64,000 nucleotides of DNA. Source: Variovorax sp. V93. Lineage in GTDB: Bacteria; Pseudomonadota; Gammaproteobacteria; Burkholderiales; Burkholderiaceae_C. Position 1 is the first letter of the stretch, and every line of letters begins with the position of its first letter. Location: assembly GCF_041154485.1 (NCBI RefSeq), contig NZ_AP028669.1:4216001-4280000 (forward strand), written 5' to 3'. The notes beneath the pieces are model-generated. The model was not told where the DNA came from and made no database searches. It was given only the letters and a program-made list of their open reading frames with translations. The translations under genes and the position numbers were made by a program. Positions 32,499 through 41,936 of this stretch are shown in pieces.

Positions 32499-33074
32499 AT
32501 GAAACTCGCACCTGGGAACACGGCTCCCGCCATTGCCGCAAGCACCATCCACGGCAAGCCCGTCCAGGTTCCGGACCCGCAGCCGCGCTACGTGCACCTT
32601 CAGTTCCGGCGCTTCGCGGGCTGCCCCGTGTGCAATTTCCACCTGCTCACCATGGGCAGGCGCCAGCCGGAAATTGCCGCGGCGGGCATTCGCCAGGTGG
32701 TCTTCTTTCATTCGTCGCGCGAGGAAATGCTCAAGTACCAGGCGCAGCTGCCCTTCGATTGCGTCGCCGACGCAGGCAAGAAGCACTTCAAGGCGTTCGG
32801 GGTCGAGACCTCCTTGCGGGCGCTCTTGCATCCCCGCGTCTTCTGGAGCGGGTTGCGGTGGATCCTGGCTGCCAGGCGCTTCTACACCAGGGCCGAGAAC
32901 GGCGTCCTGGGACTGCCGGCGGACTTTCTCGTCGATGCGCACGGGCGCATCGCGGCCTGCAAGTATGGCGTGCATGCCGACGACCACTGGGAGGTGGACG
33001 AATTGCTGCAGTTGGCCCGCAAGGCGCAGCCTGCGCAGGCGAATCCGGGCGACGCGCCGGTCGTGCCGGCCTGA
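32499..33074 (+). CDS. Peroxiredoxin-like (AhpC/TSA, thioredoxin-fold) protein
   Basis: A 191-residue protein with a thioredoxin-like fold and a CPVC motif (Cys42, Cys45) after the first strand (FRRFAGCPVCNFHL). This fits the AhpC/TSA-like group that reduces peroxides or organic hydroperoxides. The upstream ATG at 32490 directly abuts the AAAGGA ribosome site, so the ATG at 32499, nine bases further on, is the better start. It is divergent from and probably repressed by the TetR protein. The true electron donor and substrate are not evident. Confidence 0.75.
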   Translation: MKLAPGNTAPAIAASTIHGKPVQVPDPQPRYVHLQFRRFAGCPVCNFHLLTMGRRQPEIAAAGIRQVVFFHSSREEMLKYQAQLPFDCVADAGKKHFKAFGVETSLRALLHPRVFWSGLRWILAARRFYTRAENGVLGLPADFLVDAHGRIAACKYGVHADDHWEVDELLQLARKAQPAQANPGDAPVVPA

Positions 33075-33092
33075 CCGGGCGAGTTCAGCCGT

Positions 33093-33881
33093 TCAGCCGT
33101 TCAGCGCCCGCCAGATCGCCTCTTCCACCGGGCAGCGCACGGGCGACTCGAGACTGAAGGGCTCTGCGGGCAGCAGCGGCGGCTGCGCCATGAAGCGCGG
33201 ATGCCTGCCGCGGTGCGGTTGCGCCGAATGCACGAGGAACGGGTGGCACAGGTACACGGTGCCCGCCGCGCCCGTCGCCAGCACCTCGGGCCACCCGGCG
33301 GATTCGGCAAAGCCATTGCGCGCCAGTTCCCCCAGCGACAAGCCTTCCTCGCCCGCCGGCGCCAGCATGCGGGCGATGTCGGCATGCGAGCCGGCGCGGA
33401 TGCGCGTGGGTGCATCGTCCTCGCCCACATCCGAGAAAAGAAAGAGCATCAGCAAGGCACGCCCCTTCGAGCGGATGTTCGCCCGCCACGTCATGAAGTC
33501 GGGGTTCTCCAGCCCGAAGCTCGCGTCGATGTGCCAGCCGGCGTCGCCCGGATCCCCGGCCGAGGGTAAGCGCACGGGGAAAGTGCCCATGCTGCGGCAC
33601 GGCTGCCACCGCCCCGGTCCGACGAGCAGGTCGAAGGCGCTGTGCAGGAGCGGCGTGTTCGCAGCCTGGACGAAGGGCTGCTGCGCGTACATGCCGAGCC
33701 GGACGACGGGCCTGATCCATGTCGACGGATCGTCCGGATCGCATCCGGTGTCGCGCCAAAGGATTGCACGGGCCTCGGCCGCGAGTTCGCGCGCAAAGGC
33801 GTTGTCGATGCGCAGGAAGCCGTCGCGGATGAAGGCCTGCGCGCGCGCATCGTTCACCGAAAGATCCGAATGCTCAGTCAT
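33093..33881 (-). CDS. Phytanoyl-CoA dioxygenase (PhyH) family protein
   Basis: A 262-residue non-heme iron/2-oxoglutarate oxygenase. The iron ligands are likely His117 and Asp119 (WHIDASF) and the distal His in the CHPFLVHSAQPHRG segment near 215-228, with the following Arg binding 2-oxoglutarate. Bacterial members hydroxylate diverse small molecules, so no substrate can be named. It is followed at its 5' side by an unrelated zinc-ribbon gene on the same strand. Confidence 0.8.
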   Translation of the reverse strand: MTEHSDLSVNDARAQAFIRDGFLRIDNAFARELAAEARAILWRDTGCDPDDPSTWIRPVVRLGMYAQQPFVQAANTPLLHSAFDLLVGPGRWQPCRSMGTFPVRLPSAGDPGDAGWHIDASFGLENPDFMTWRANIRSKGRALLMLFLFSDVGEDDAPTRIRAGSHADIARMLAPAGEEGLSLGELARNGFAESAGWPEVLATGAAGTVYLCHPFLVHSAQPHRGRHPRFMAQPPLLPAEPFSLESPVRCPVEEAIWRALNG

Positions 33882-33887
33882 GGGCGG

Positions 33888-34244
33888 CTAGTTGAGTCCG
33901 AAGAGCACGAAGATGCCCGCGACGAACCAGTTCGCCTTCGCCGCGCGGATCGCGCTCTCCTTCGAGATCGGCACCAGCTTCGCGCGCTTCCAGGCCCGCA
34001 GGTTGCAGGCAACGGCAAGCACCAACCCGCTGAAGAAAAGCAAAAAGGAATGCAGGCCGAGCGCTCCGATCAGCGACACCACGACGATCATCACGCCCGC
34101 CGCCCAGATGCCGCTCGAAGTGCTTGCCCGCACATGGCTGAGACCGCCGCAGGCTTCGCAGGTGGCAGGGGCGCCGCGGCTGGACCAGCGCTTGGCCATG
34201 CCGCCGACGCCAGGCTTGCGGCAGCTCGGACAGGTGTACTTCAT
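33888..34244 (-). CDS. Small zinc-ribbon membrane protein, unknown function
   Basis: A 118-residue protein. Two Cys pairs, CPSC (5-8) and CEAC (29-32), form a probable zinc ribbon at the N-terminus. Two hydrophobic helices follow at about 44-82, and a short hydrophobic end (FVAGIFVLFGLN) closes the protein. No family name can be given with confidence. It ends 6 bp before the PhyH gene start, and the yceH gene ends 24 bp before it. Confidence 0.7.
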   Translation of the reverse strand: MKYTCPSCRKPGVGGMAKRWSSRGAPATCEACGGLSHVRASTSSGIWAAGVMIVVVSLIGALGLHSFLLFFSGLVLAVACNLRAWKRAKLVPISKESAIRAAKANWFVAGIFVLFGLN

Positions 34245-34268
34245 GAAAAGTAGATCGCCATCTACCCG

Positions 34269-34955
34269 CTAACCCGCGTCGGAAATCCCGAGCTCCGAGC
34301 ACACCCGCCCCACCAGCGCCTTAAGCGATGCGAGCTCGGCCTCGAGCCGCGCCACGTTGGCCTTGAGCGCGGCCACCTCGCCGAGCGATGCATCGTGCGA
34401 TGCATGCGCCCCCTCGGCCGATGCGCCGCCCGGCCCCGCAAGCTCTTCCGCCGGCGCACCGCTCAAGAGATGCGCCCAGCGGCTCTCGCGCGCACCCGGC
34501 AAGCGCGCGAGCTTGACCACCAACGCGCCGGCCGGACGCTCGGCGAGCTCGTCGAGAAAACCCTCGACCGACGAGATGTCGGCGAAGTTGTGCATGCGGT
34601 CGCAGGCAATGCGCAGCTCGCCCGCCGTTTGCGGCCCGCGCAGCATCAGCACGGTGAGCAGGATCACCGACTGCGACGGAATGCGCAGCACCCGGTCGAT
34701 GTTGTGCTCGTAGCGGAACGCCCGGCCACCGCTGGTTTCGGCCACCAGGCTGTAGCCCTTGAGGCTGTCGATGGCGGCCTGCACCTGGGCCTCGCTCAGT
34801 TCGAGCACCGGGTTGCGGCTGGTCTTCTGGTTGCAGCCGGACACCAGCGAATTGAGTGTCAGCGGATAACTGTCGGGCACAGTGCGCTGCTTCTCGGCCA
34901 GCACGCCGAGCACGCGGGTTTCGACAAGCGAAAGAATGGGAAGGGCCTGGGTCAT
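34269..34955 (-). CDS. yceH: YceH family protein (DUF480)
   Basis: A 228-residue protein made of two winged-helix-like repeats, starting LSLVETRVLGVLAEKQRTVPDSYPLTLN, the hallmark of YceH. The C-terminal 30 residues form a coiled coil (VAALKANVARLEAELASLKAL). The role is unknown; DNA binding is suggested by fold. The ATG at 34955 is chosen over the longer frame because the conserved start lies there. Confidence 0.87.
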   Translation of the reverse strand: MTQALPILSLVETRVLGVLAEKQRTVPDSYPLTLNSLVSGCNQKTSRNPVLELSEAQVQAAIDSLKGYSLVAETSGGRAFRYEHNIDRVLRIPSQSVILLTVLMLRGPQTAGELRIACDRMHNFADISSVEGFLDELAERPAGALVVKLARLPGARESRWAHLLSGAPAEELAGPGGASAEGAHASHDASLGEVAALKANVARLEAELASLKALVGRVCSELGISDAG

Positions 34956-35002
34956 TGCGGAAGGAATCCTGAATGAAAACGATGGCGGCAAGGGCCGCTT
35001 GT

Positions 35003-35719
35003 TCACGGCACCGCCACGCCGAGTATCGGTCCCAGCTCCCTGGTGAAGTCGCTGCGACCGAGCGCGGGCGAATGCAGTGCCGACACGGTGCCGTCGAGAT
35101 AGAGCGCGTCGCGGCAACGCAGCACGTCACGAAAGTAGAGCGCAAACTCGTAAAAGTTCACCGGCTGCTCGCTGATCACGAAGATCGCCGTGTGGCCCGA
35201 TACGCCCACGCCGTTGCGGATCTTGCGCGAATCGGAGTCCGGAATGAAGGCGGGATGCACCACGCCGCGGCGCAGCAGCAGCGGGCCCGACTGGGTCGCC
35301 AGCCGGACGCCCCTGGACAGCGCCGGGTACTCCGACGACTCGACCACGCGCGGCCGCCCTTCGTCCGACACCAGGAACACGCCGTTCGGCTTGAGGAAGA
35401 AGTTGCCCGTGCCGGCCGCCAGGTTGAGCGGCGCCACCTCCTGCCCTTCCTGCACCAGCAGGCCGACGGGGGAAAAATCGGCGTGGTACATGCCGGCGTT
35501 CATCGCGAACACGAGTTGCCGGTTGCGCGCGGCGAGCCAGGCTTCGAGGCGGTCGAGGCGCTTGAACGGGGCGCCCGTGTCGTCGCGCAGGAACAGCTCG
35601 AGCCGTTCCCGGCGCAGATCGATCTTCACGACGGTATAGCGCGGTTCGGCGGCTGCCGCGGAGGCCAGGCCGGCCGCACCAGCCACGCACAGGGCCAGCA
35701 GTAGCAGCAGTTTTCTCAT
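35003..35719 (-). CDS. Phosphodiester glycosidase family (DUF2233/NAGPA-like) secreted protein
   Basis: A 238-residue protein with a signal peptide (about 1-24, ending SAAAAE). The body has NAGPA-type segments: FAMNAGMYH, an N-FFLKPNGVF strand, ATQSGPLLL and a C-terminal YLDGTVSALHSP with the likely catalytic Asp. Members hydrolyse GlcNAc-phosphodiester links; bacterial substrates may be teichoic-like or exopolysaccharide bonds. It reads toward yceH, with isocitrate dehydrogenase 28 bp upstream. Confidence 0.8.
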   Translation of the reverse strand: MRKLLLLLALCVAGAAGLASAAAAEPRYTVVKIDLRRERLELFLRDDTGAPFKRLDRLEAWLAARNRQLVFAMNAGMYHADFSPVGLLVQEGQEVAPLNLAAGTGNFFLKPNGVFLVSDEGRPRVVESSEYPALSRGVRLATQSGPLLLRRGVVHPAFIPDSDSRKIRNGVGVSGHTAIFVISEQPVNFYEFALYFRDVLRCRDALYLDGTVSALHSPALGRSDFTRELGPILGVAVP

Positions 35720-35747
35720 CGAACCCCGCAGCCGCGGCGCACCTGCT

Positions 35748-36779
35748 TCAGCCGTTTTGAATGCGGCTGACCAGTGCCTTGGTGAATGCCGCCGTGCCGG
35801 CGCTGCCGCCGAGGTCGCCAGTGCGCACCTTGTCGATGTTGAGCGTGTCGTCGATGGCCTTGCGCAGGCGCGCGGCGAGGTCGGGCAGCCTGACGTGCTC
35901 GAGCATCAGCGCGGCGGCCAGCAGCAGTGCCGTGGGATTGGCGATGCCCTTGCCGGCGATGTCGGGCGCCGAGCCGTGCACGGCCTCGAAGATCGCCGCA
36001 TCGGCGCCGATGTTGGCGCCGGGCGCCATGCCCAGGCCGCCCACCAGGCCCGCCACCAGGTCGGACAGGATGTCGCCGAACAGGTTGGTCGTCACCAGCA
36101 TGTCGAACTGCCACGGATTGAGCACCAGCTTCATCGCGCAGGCGTCGACGATGATGGTGTCGAGCTCGAACTTGCCCTTGTACTTTTCTTCGTAGAGCCG
36201 CAGGCCCGTCTCCAGAAACAGGCCGGTCAGCACCTTCATGATGTTGGCCTTGTGCACCAGCGTGACCTTCTTGCGGCCGGTGGCCACGGCGGTCTCGAAG
36301 GCGTATTCGAGCAGGCGCAGGCAGCCCTGGCGCGTGTTGATGCCGGTGGCCATGCCCACGGCATGCGGGTCGCCGTCGATGCGCACATAGTGCTCGTGGC
36401 CGATGTACAGGCCTTCGAGGTTCTCGCGCACGACCATCAGGTCGATCTTGTCGAAGCGGCCGCCCGGAATGATGGTGCGCGCGGGGCGCAGGTTGGCATA
36501 GAGCTGGAATTCCTCGCGCAGCCGCACGTTCGACGAGCGGTAGCCGCCGCCCGAGGGCGTCTCCAGCGGGCCCTTGAGGGCCAGGCGGGTGCGGCGGATG
36601 CTGTCCAGCGTGGCCTGCGGCAGCGGATCGCCCGAGGCCTGGACGCCGCCGAGGCCGGCGATCTGGCGGTCCCACTCGAAGGGTGCCTTCAGCGCATCGA
36701 GCGCGGCCAGGGTGGCGTCGACGATTTCGGGGCCGATGCCATCGCCGGGAATCAGGGTTGCGGGAATGGGGGTGGTCAT
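35748..36779 (-). CDS. NAD-dependent isocitrate dehydrogenase (isocitrate/isopropylmalate family)
   Basis: A 343-residue enzyme of the decarboxylating dehydrogenase family. GDGIGPEI opens the protein, [10 protein letters not shown] with LRPAR gives substrate-binding residues fitting isocitrate, and [23 protein letters not shown] is the family signature with the metal-binding Asp residues. It would make 2-oxoglutarate and NADH in the TCA cycle. Length resembles mitochondrial-type NAD-IDH rather than the 415-residue Icd. Direct repeats lie just upstream (36795-36815). Confidence 0.85.
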   Translation of the reverse strand: MTTPIPATLIPGDGIGPEIVDATLAALDALKAPFEWDRQIAGLGGVQASGDPLPQATLDSIRRTRLALKGPLETPSGGGYRSSNVRLREEFQLYANLRPARTIIPGGRFDKIDLMVVRENLEGLYIGHEHYVRIDGDPHAVGMATGINTRQGCLRLLEYAFETAVATGRKKVTLVHKANIMKVLTGLFLETGLRLYEEKYKGKFELDTIIVDACAMKLVLNPWQFDMLVTTNLFGDILSDLVAGLVGGLGMAPGANIGADAAIFEAVHGSAPDIAGKGIANPTALLLAAALMLEHVRLPDLAARLRKAIDDTLNIDKVRTGDLGGSAGTAAFTKALVSRIQNG

Positions 36780-36794
36780 CGGAAACTCGCTTTC

Positions 36795-36815
36795 TGTATA
36801 TCCATCTTGTATATC
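36795..36815. promoter_or_regulatory. Tandem TGTATATC direct repeats upstream of isocitrate dehydrogenase
   Basis: Two identical 8-mers, 13 bp apart, lie 15-36 bp before the start codon. On the minus strand they read GATATACA twice and include -10-like hexamers. An adjoining 20-base element (36821-36840) has 5-bp arms GCCCT/AGGGC. Together they make a likely promoter/operator block for the dehydrogenase in an otherwise GC-rich gap. Confidence 0.35.
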
Positions 36816-37038
36816 TCTTCGCCCTATCAGCAGAGAGGGCGTTCGCGAAATGCGCGGCATGGAGCATACGTCGCGCCGGAGACACCCCGGCACCTTGCGG
36901 GTCACTGGGTCCGCCCGGCGCGGCAAAACCGCCGATGCAGGCGCCCGGATCGACGGCATTCGGCATGCCGCGGTGCTGCCACCTAAAATGCCCGGTTCCC
37001 GCAAGTTCGTTCGCCACTCCCCGAAAGCGCCCTCCCCG

Positions 37039-39129
37039 ATGTCCGCCCCGCGCAAGCTCTTCGTCACCACCGCCCTGCCGTATGCCAACGGCAAGTTCCA
37101 TATCGGCCACATGATGGAATACATCCAGGCCGACATCTGGGTGCGGAACCAGCGAATGAATGGCGCCGAGGTCAACTTCGTCTGCGCCGACGACGCGCAC
37201 GGTGCGGCCATCACCATCGCGGCCGACAAGGCCGGCGTGACGCCGCAGGCCTTCGTGGCCGAAATCGCGGCCGGCCGCAAGCCCTACCTCGACGGCTACT
37301 ACATCTCGTTCGACAACTGGCACTCGACCGACGCGCCCGAGAACCACCAGCTCGCGCAGGACATCTACCGCGACCTGCGCGCCAACGGCCTGATCGAAAC
37401 CAAGAGCGTCGAGCAGTTCTACGACCCCGAAAAGGGCATGTTCCTGGCCGACCGCTTCATCAAGGGCGAATGCCCCAACTGCCACTCGAAGGACCAGTAC
37501 GGCGACAACTGCGAGGTGTGCGGCGCCGTGTACGCGCCCACCGAGCTGATCAATCCCTACTCGGCGCTGTCGGGCGCCAAGCCCGAGCTGCGCAGCTCCG
37601 ACCACTTCTTCTTCAAGCTCTCGGACCCGCGCTGCGAGGCCTACCTGAAGGAATGGACCGCCGCCCCCGGCCACGTGCAGTCCGAGGTGCAGAACAAGAT
37701 CCGCGAATGGCTCTACAAGGACGACGAAGGCAAGGGCGGCCTCGGCGACTGGGACATCAGCCGCGACGCGCCCTACTTCGGCATCGAGATTCCCGATGCG
37801 CCGGGCAAGTACTTCTACGTGTGGCTCGATGCGCCCGTGGGCTACCTGGCGTCGCTCAAGAACCTGCTCGACAAGCGCTGCATCGAGCTCGGCGGCGACG
37901 GCATCTCGTACACCGAGTACATGGCCGACCCCGACCTGGAGCAGGTGCACTTCATCGGCAAGGACATCATCACCTTCCACACCCTCTTCTGGCCCGCGAT
38001 GCTGCACTTCAGCGGCCGCAAGGCGCCCGACGCGGTGTACGTGCACGGCCACCTCACGGTCAGCGGCGAGAAGATGAGCAAGAGCCGCGGCACCGGCATC
38101 GACCCGCTCAGGTACCTGTCGATCGGGCTCGACCCGGAGTGGCTGCGCTACTACATCGCGGCCAAGCTCAACGGCCGCAACGAAGACATCGACTTCAACC
38201 CCGAGGACTTCGTCGCGCGCGTCAACAGCGACCTCGTGGGCAAGTACATCAACATCGCGAGCCGCGCGGCGGGCTTCATCGGCAAGCGCTTCGGCGGCAA
38301 GCTGGGCGAGGTGTCGGCCGACGGCGACGCGCTGCTGTTCGCGCTGCGCGATGCGGCGCCGCAGCTGCATTCGCTCTACGACGGCCGCGACTACGCCCGC
38401 GCACTGCGCGAGGTGATGGCGCTGGCCGACAAGGTGAACGAGTACGTCGACCAGAACAAGCCCTGGGAGCTGGCCAAGAAGGAAGGCCAGGAGGCGCGGC
38501 TGCACGACGTGTGCACCGTGTGCATCGAGGCCTTCCGCCTGCTCACGCTGTACCTGAAGCCGGTGCTGCCGGCGCTGGCGGCGAATGTCGAGGCCTTCCT
38601 GAAGATCTCGCCGCTGGCCTGGGCGGATGCGGCGCAATCGCTGCCCGCGGGCCATGCCATCGGCGAGTACAAGCACCTGATGCAGCGCGCCGACGCCAAG
38701 GTGGTCGACAAGCTGTTCGACGCGCCCGAGCCGGCGCCGGCCGCCGCCGTGGCGCAGGAAGCACTGCCGGGCGGCGAGGCCATTGCGCCCGCCATCGCCA
38801 TCGACGACTTCGCCAAGATCGACCTGCGCATCGCGAAGATCGTGGCCTGCGAGAAGGTCGAGGGCTCGACCAAGCTGCTGCGCCTGACGCTCGATGCGGG
38901 CGAAGGCAAGACCCGCAACGTGTTCAGCGGCATCGCCTCGGCCTACCAGCCCGAGCAGCTCGTGGGCAAGCTCACGGTGCTGGTCGCCAACCTGGCGCCG
39001 CGCAAGATGAAGTTCGGCCTCAGCGAAGGCATGGTGCTGGCCGCGAGCCATGGCGACGAAAAGGCCCACCCCGGCATCCACGTGCTCGAGCCCTGGCCGG
39101 GCGCGACGCCGGGCATGCGCGTGCGCTGA
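37039..39129 (+). CDS. metG: Methionyl-tRNA synthetase
   Basis: A 696-residue class I aminoacyl-tRNA synthetase. HIGH is at 21-24, a zinc knuckle [18 protein letters not shown] near 145-162 and KMSKS at 345-349. The C-terminal tRNA-binding (Trbp111-like) domain starts near 590 ([14 protein letters not shown]). Full length agrees with dimeric bacterial MetG. A TAAAAT hexamer at 36984-36989 is a possible -10 element. The gene is divergent from isocitrate dehydrogenase. Confidence 0.96.
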   Translation: MSAPRKLFVTTALPYANGKFHIGHMMEYIQADIWVRNQRMNGAEVNFVCADDAHGAAITIAADKAGVTPQAFVAEIAAGRKPYLDGYYISFDNWHSTDAPENHQLAQDIYRDLRANGLIETKSVEQFYDPEKGMFLADRFIKGECPNCHSKDQYGDNCEVCGAVYAPTELINPYSALSGAKPELRSSDHFFFKLSDPRCEAYLKEWTAAPGHVQSEVQNKIREWLYKDDEGKGGLGDWDISRDAPYFGIEIPDAPGKYFYVWLDAPVGYLASLKNLLDKRCIELGGDGISYTEYMADPDLEQVHFIGKDIITFHTLFWPAMLHFSGRKAPDAVYVHGHLTVSGEKMSKSRGTGIDPLRYLSIGLDPEWLRYYIAAKLNGRNEDIDFNPEDFVARVNSDLVGKYINIASRAAGFIGKRFGGKLGEVSADGDALLFALRDAAPQLHSLYDGRDYARALREVMALADKVNEYVDQNKPWELAKKEGQEARLHDVCTVCIEAFRLLTLYLKPVLPALAANVEAFLKISPLAWADAAQSLPAGHAIGEYKHLMQRADAKVVDKLFDAPEPAPAAAVAQEALPGGEAIAPAIAIDDFAKIDLRIAKIVACEKVEGSTKLLRLTLDAGEGKTRNVFSGIASAYQPEQLVGKLTVLVANLAPRKMKFGLSEGMVLAASHGDEKAHPGIHVLEPWPGATPGMRVR

Positions 39130-39172
39130 CGCAGAAGCTTGGCGACCCGCCAGGACTGATTTCGATACACCC

Positions 39173-39928
39173 ATGCTTCCCACGCTCCAGATCGACGGCC
39201 ACGCCGCCTACCTCACCCTGCGCCGTCCGCAGGCCGCCAACAAGCTGACGCCGGAGGATCTGCCGGCCATCGTCAGCCACCTGGAGGCGGCGAATGGCTC
39301 GCCGGACGTGCTGGTGCTGGTCGTGCGCTCGGAGGGCAAGTATTTTTGCAGCGGCTACGACATTTCGGAGGTCGCCGCCAGCAGCCAGACCGAGGGCCGC
39401 AGTTTCGGCGAGATGGTCGATGCGCTGGAAAACTGCCGCCCCGTCACCATCGCGGCGGTGCACGGCGGCGTCTTCGGCGGCGCCACCGACCTGGTGCTGG
39501 CCTGCGACTTCCGCGTGGGCGTGCGGGCCGCCGAGATGTTCATGCCGGCCGTCCGGCTCGGCCTGCACTACTACCAGAGCGGCATGGAGCGCTATGTCTC
39601 CCGCCTCGGGCTGGACACGGCCAAGCGGCTCTTCCTGACCGCCGAGAAACTCGACGGCAGCGCGATGCGCGAATGCGGATTCCTCACGCACCTGGCCGAG
39701 GACGCGGCGGCGCTCGACGCGGAGGTTCTGCGCCTGCGCACCACGCTCGCCGGGATGGCGCCACTTGCGCTTTTGGGCATGAAGAAGCACCTGAACCAGA
39801 TCGCGCGCGGCACGGCCGACGCCGCCTCGATCCAGCGCGAGGTGCAGCGCACTGTCGCATCCGAAGACCTGGCCGAGGGCGGCCGCGCCTGGCGCGAGAA
39901 GCGCACGCCGGTCTTCAAGGGCCGCTGA
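39173..39928 (+). CDS. Crotonase-fold (enoyl-CoA hydratase/isomerase) family protein
   Basis: A 251-residue CoA-dependent enzyme. The oxyanion-hole segments are present (CSGYDISE and HGGVFGGATDLVLA). The two glutamates used for hydration in classic enoyl-CoA hydratase are replaced: the GGCEL-type Glu is Asp and the PEI-type Glu is Ala (FMPAVRLGL). It is thus more likely an isomerase, hydrolase or decarboxylase-like member than a true hydratase. It starts 43 bp after metG. Confidence 0.82.
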   Translation: MLPTLQIDGHAAYLTLRRPQAANKLTPEDLPAIVSHLEAANGSPDVLVLVVRSEGKYFCSGYDISEVAASSQTEGRSFGEMVDALENCRPVTIAAVHGGVFGGATDLVLACDFRVGVRAAEMFMPAVRLGLHYYQSGMERYVSRLGLDTAKRLFLTAEKLDGSAMRECGFLTHLAEDAAALDAEVLRLRTTLAGMAPLALLGMKKHLNQIARGTADAASIQREVQRTVASEDLAEGGRAWREKRTPVFKGR

Positions 39929-39962
39929 GCGCGGCCGTGGGCGCACGGTGCAAAATCCGCGC

Positions 39963-40187
39963 ATGCAAAGCCCTCGCTCCCGCTTCCGACCTTTCGTGTT
40001 CGCCGCGCTCAGCCTCGTGGGCGCCCTGCTGCTGGGCGGCTGCGCCGTGGTCACCGTGGCCGGCACCGCCGTGAGCGTGGGCGCCGGCGCAGTCGGCCTC
40101 GCGGCGGATGCCGCCATCGGCACCGCGCGCATCACCGGCAAGGCCGTGGGCGCGGCCGCCGACGCGGTGATTCCAGACAGCGACTGA
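39963..40187 (+). CDS. Small lipoprotein
   Basis: A 74-residue protein. A basic start and a hydrophobic stretch end in the lipobox LLGGC near residue 27. The mature part is Ala/Gly/Val-rich with a few charges, like the small 'NF038104-type' or glycine-zipper lipoproteins. The ATG at 39963 is preferred over the GTG at 39948. CAAAAT 12 bp upstream resembles a -10 element. Function unknown; membrane association is likely. Confidence 0.7.
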   Translation: MQSPRSRFRPFVFAALSLVGALLLGGCAVVTVAGTAVSVGAGAVGLAADAAIGTARITGKAVGAAADAVIPDSD

Positions 40188-40259
40188 GCCGTCAGCGCCC
40201 CGGCGCGCTGTCCACAAGCCTTCCCGCGCACGCTGCGCGCGGGTCACAATGGGCGCCAC

Positions 40260-41936
40260 ATGCAGTCACCGCTGAACATCACCCGCTTCCGCCCGCGCCT
40301 GCTGGATGCCATGGCGGACTACAGCCGGGAACGCTTCTTCAAGGACCTGGGGGCCGGCGCCACGGTGGGCATCGTGGCGCTGCCGCTGGCCATGGCCTTT
40401 GCCATCGCCTCGGGGCTCAAGCCCGAGGCCGGCATCTGGACGGCGATCATCGCGGGCTTCCTGATCTCGCTGCTGGGCGGCTCGGCGGTACAGATCGGCG
40501 GGCCGGCCGGCGCGTTCATCGTGATCGTCTACGGCATCGTCGAACGCTACGGCGTGGCGAACCTGCTGATATCGACCGCCTGCGCCGGCGTGCTGCTGTT
40601 CGCGGCGGGGCTGTTCGGGCTCGGCCGGCTGGTGCGCTTCGTGCCGCTGTCGATCGTGGTCGGGTTCACCAACGGCATTGCGGTGCTCATTCTTCTGTCG
40701 CAGCTCAAGGACCTGCTCGGGCTGACGGTCGCCAAGATGCCGGCAGACGTGTTCTCGCAGCTGCATGCCATGGCGCTGCAGATCGGCACCTTCAATCCCC
40801 ATGCCTTCGCGCTCGGGCTGGCCTGCGTGGTCGGCTTGGTGATCTGGCCGCTGCTGCTGCAGGACGAATCGAAGGTGGGCCATGCGGTGCAGCGCCTGGC
40901 GGGGCGCGTTGCGCGCACGCGCGCGGTGCAGGCGGGCGCGCGCATGCCGGGGCCGATCGTCGCGCTGGTCACGCTCACGCTGGTGTCGTGGGGCTTCAAC
41001 CTGCCGGTGGAAACCATCGGCACGCGCTTCGGCGGCATTCCCGAAGGCCTGCCGGCCTTTGCGCTGCCCGACTTTTCGTGGGAGACGGTCAAGCAGCTGG
41101 TCACGCCGACGCTGACCATCGCGATCCTGGGCGCCATCGAGTCGCTGCTGTGCGCGCGCGTGTCGGACCAGGTCAGCGGCCAGCCGCGCCACGACCCGAA
41201 CCAGGAGCTGATGGCTCAGGGCATCGCCAACGTGGTGGCGCCTTTCTTCGGCGGCATGCCGGCCACCGGCACCATCGCGCGCACGGTGACCAACATCCGC
41301 TCGGGCGCCAGTTCGCCGATCGCGGGCATCGTGCATGCACTCACGCTGATGGTGGTGGTGCTGCTGGCCGCGCCGCTCGCGCGCCACGTGCCGCTCGCGG
41401 TGCTGGCGGGCATCCTGATTTTCGTGGGCCTGAACATGGGCGAATGGCGCGAGTTCACGCCGGGGCAGCTGCGCCACTTCAGCCGCCACTACCGGCTGCT
41501 GATGCTCGGCACCTTCTTTCTCACGGTGGTGTTCGACCTGACGGTGGCGGTGCAGGTGGGCCTTGTGCTGGCCTGCGCGCTCTTCATCCGGCGCATGAGC
41601 GAGCTCTTCAGCGTCGAACTGGTCACGATGCAGCCGCCGGTGCTTACCTACCGGCTCTATGGGGCGCTGTTCTTCGGGGCGGCGGCCAAGCTGGACGAGG
41701 CCGTCAACGCCGCCGAAAGCGCGCCGCGCGGCATGACGGTGGTGCTCGACGCCACGCACCTCATCTACCTGGACGCCACGGGCGTCGATGCGCTGCGCCA
41801 GCTGCACCGCGCGGTGCTGGCGCGCGGCGGGCTGCTGCGGGTGGAGTCGCTGCAGCCGCAGCCGCTCGAGGTGATCGTGCGCTCGGGGTTTGCCGACGAG
41901 CTGACGAGCGGCCAGCCGCGCGCGGCGGAAGGCTAG
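40260..41936 (+). CDS. SulP family inorganic anion transporter with STAS domain
   Basis: A 558-residue transporter with 10-14 helices (about 30-430). The Sulfate_transp signature GIVALPLAMAFAIASG is near 34-49, and a C-terminal STAS domain (about 450-550) has VLDATHLIYLDATGVDAL. Such proteins carry sulfate, bicarbonate or dicarboxylates, often with sodium or protons. No carbonic anhydrase or sulfur gene is adjacent, so the ion is undecided. It converges with the BamE-like gene and overlaps its end by 4 bp (41933-41936). Confidence 0.88.
   Translation: MQSPLNITRFRPRLLDAMADYSRERFFKDLGAGATVGIVALPLAMAFAIASGLKPEAGIWTAIIAGFLISLLGGSAVQIGGPAGAFIVIVYGIVERYGVANLLISTACAGVLLFAAGLFGLGRLVRFVPLSIVVGFTNGIAVLILLSQLKDLLGLTVAKMPADVFSQLHAMALQIGTFNPHAFALGLACVVGLVIWPLLLQDESKVGHAVQRLAGRVARTRAVQAGARMPGPIVALVTLTLVSWGFNLPVETIGTRFGGIPEGLPAFALPDFSWETVKQLVTPTLTIAILGAIESLLCARVSDQVSGQPRHDPNQELMAQGIANVVAPFFGGMPATGTIARTVTNIRSGASSPIAGIVHALTLMVVVLLAAPLARHVPLAVLAGILIFVGLNMGEWREFTPGQLRHFSRHYRLLMLGTFFLTVVFDLTVAVQVGLVLACALFIRRMSELFSVELVTMQPPVLTYRLYGALFFGAAAKLDEAVNAAESAPRGMTVVLDATHLIYLDATGVDALRQLHRAVLARGGLLRVESLQPQPLEVIVRSGFADELTSGQPRAAEG

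Noticed and set aside
35716..39183. An 1155-residue minus-strand frame covering metG and isocitrate dehydrogenase
   Set aside because: It is the shadow of metG on one part and an out-of-frame reading of isocitrate dehydrogenase on the other.
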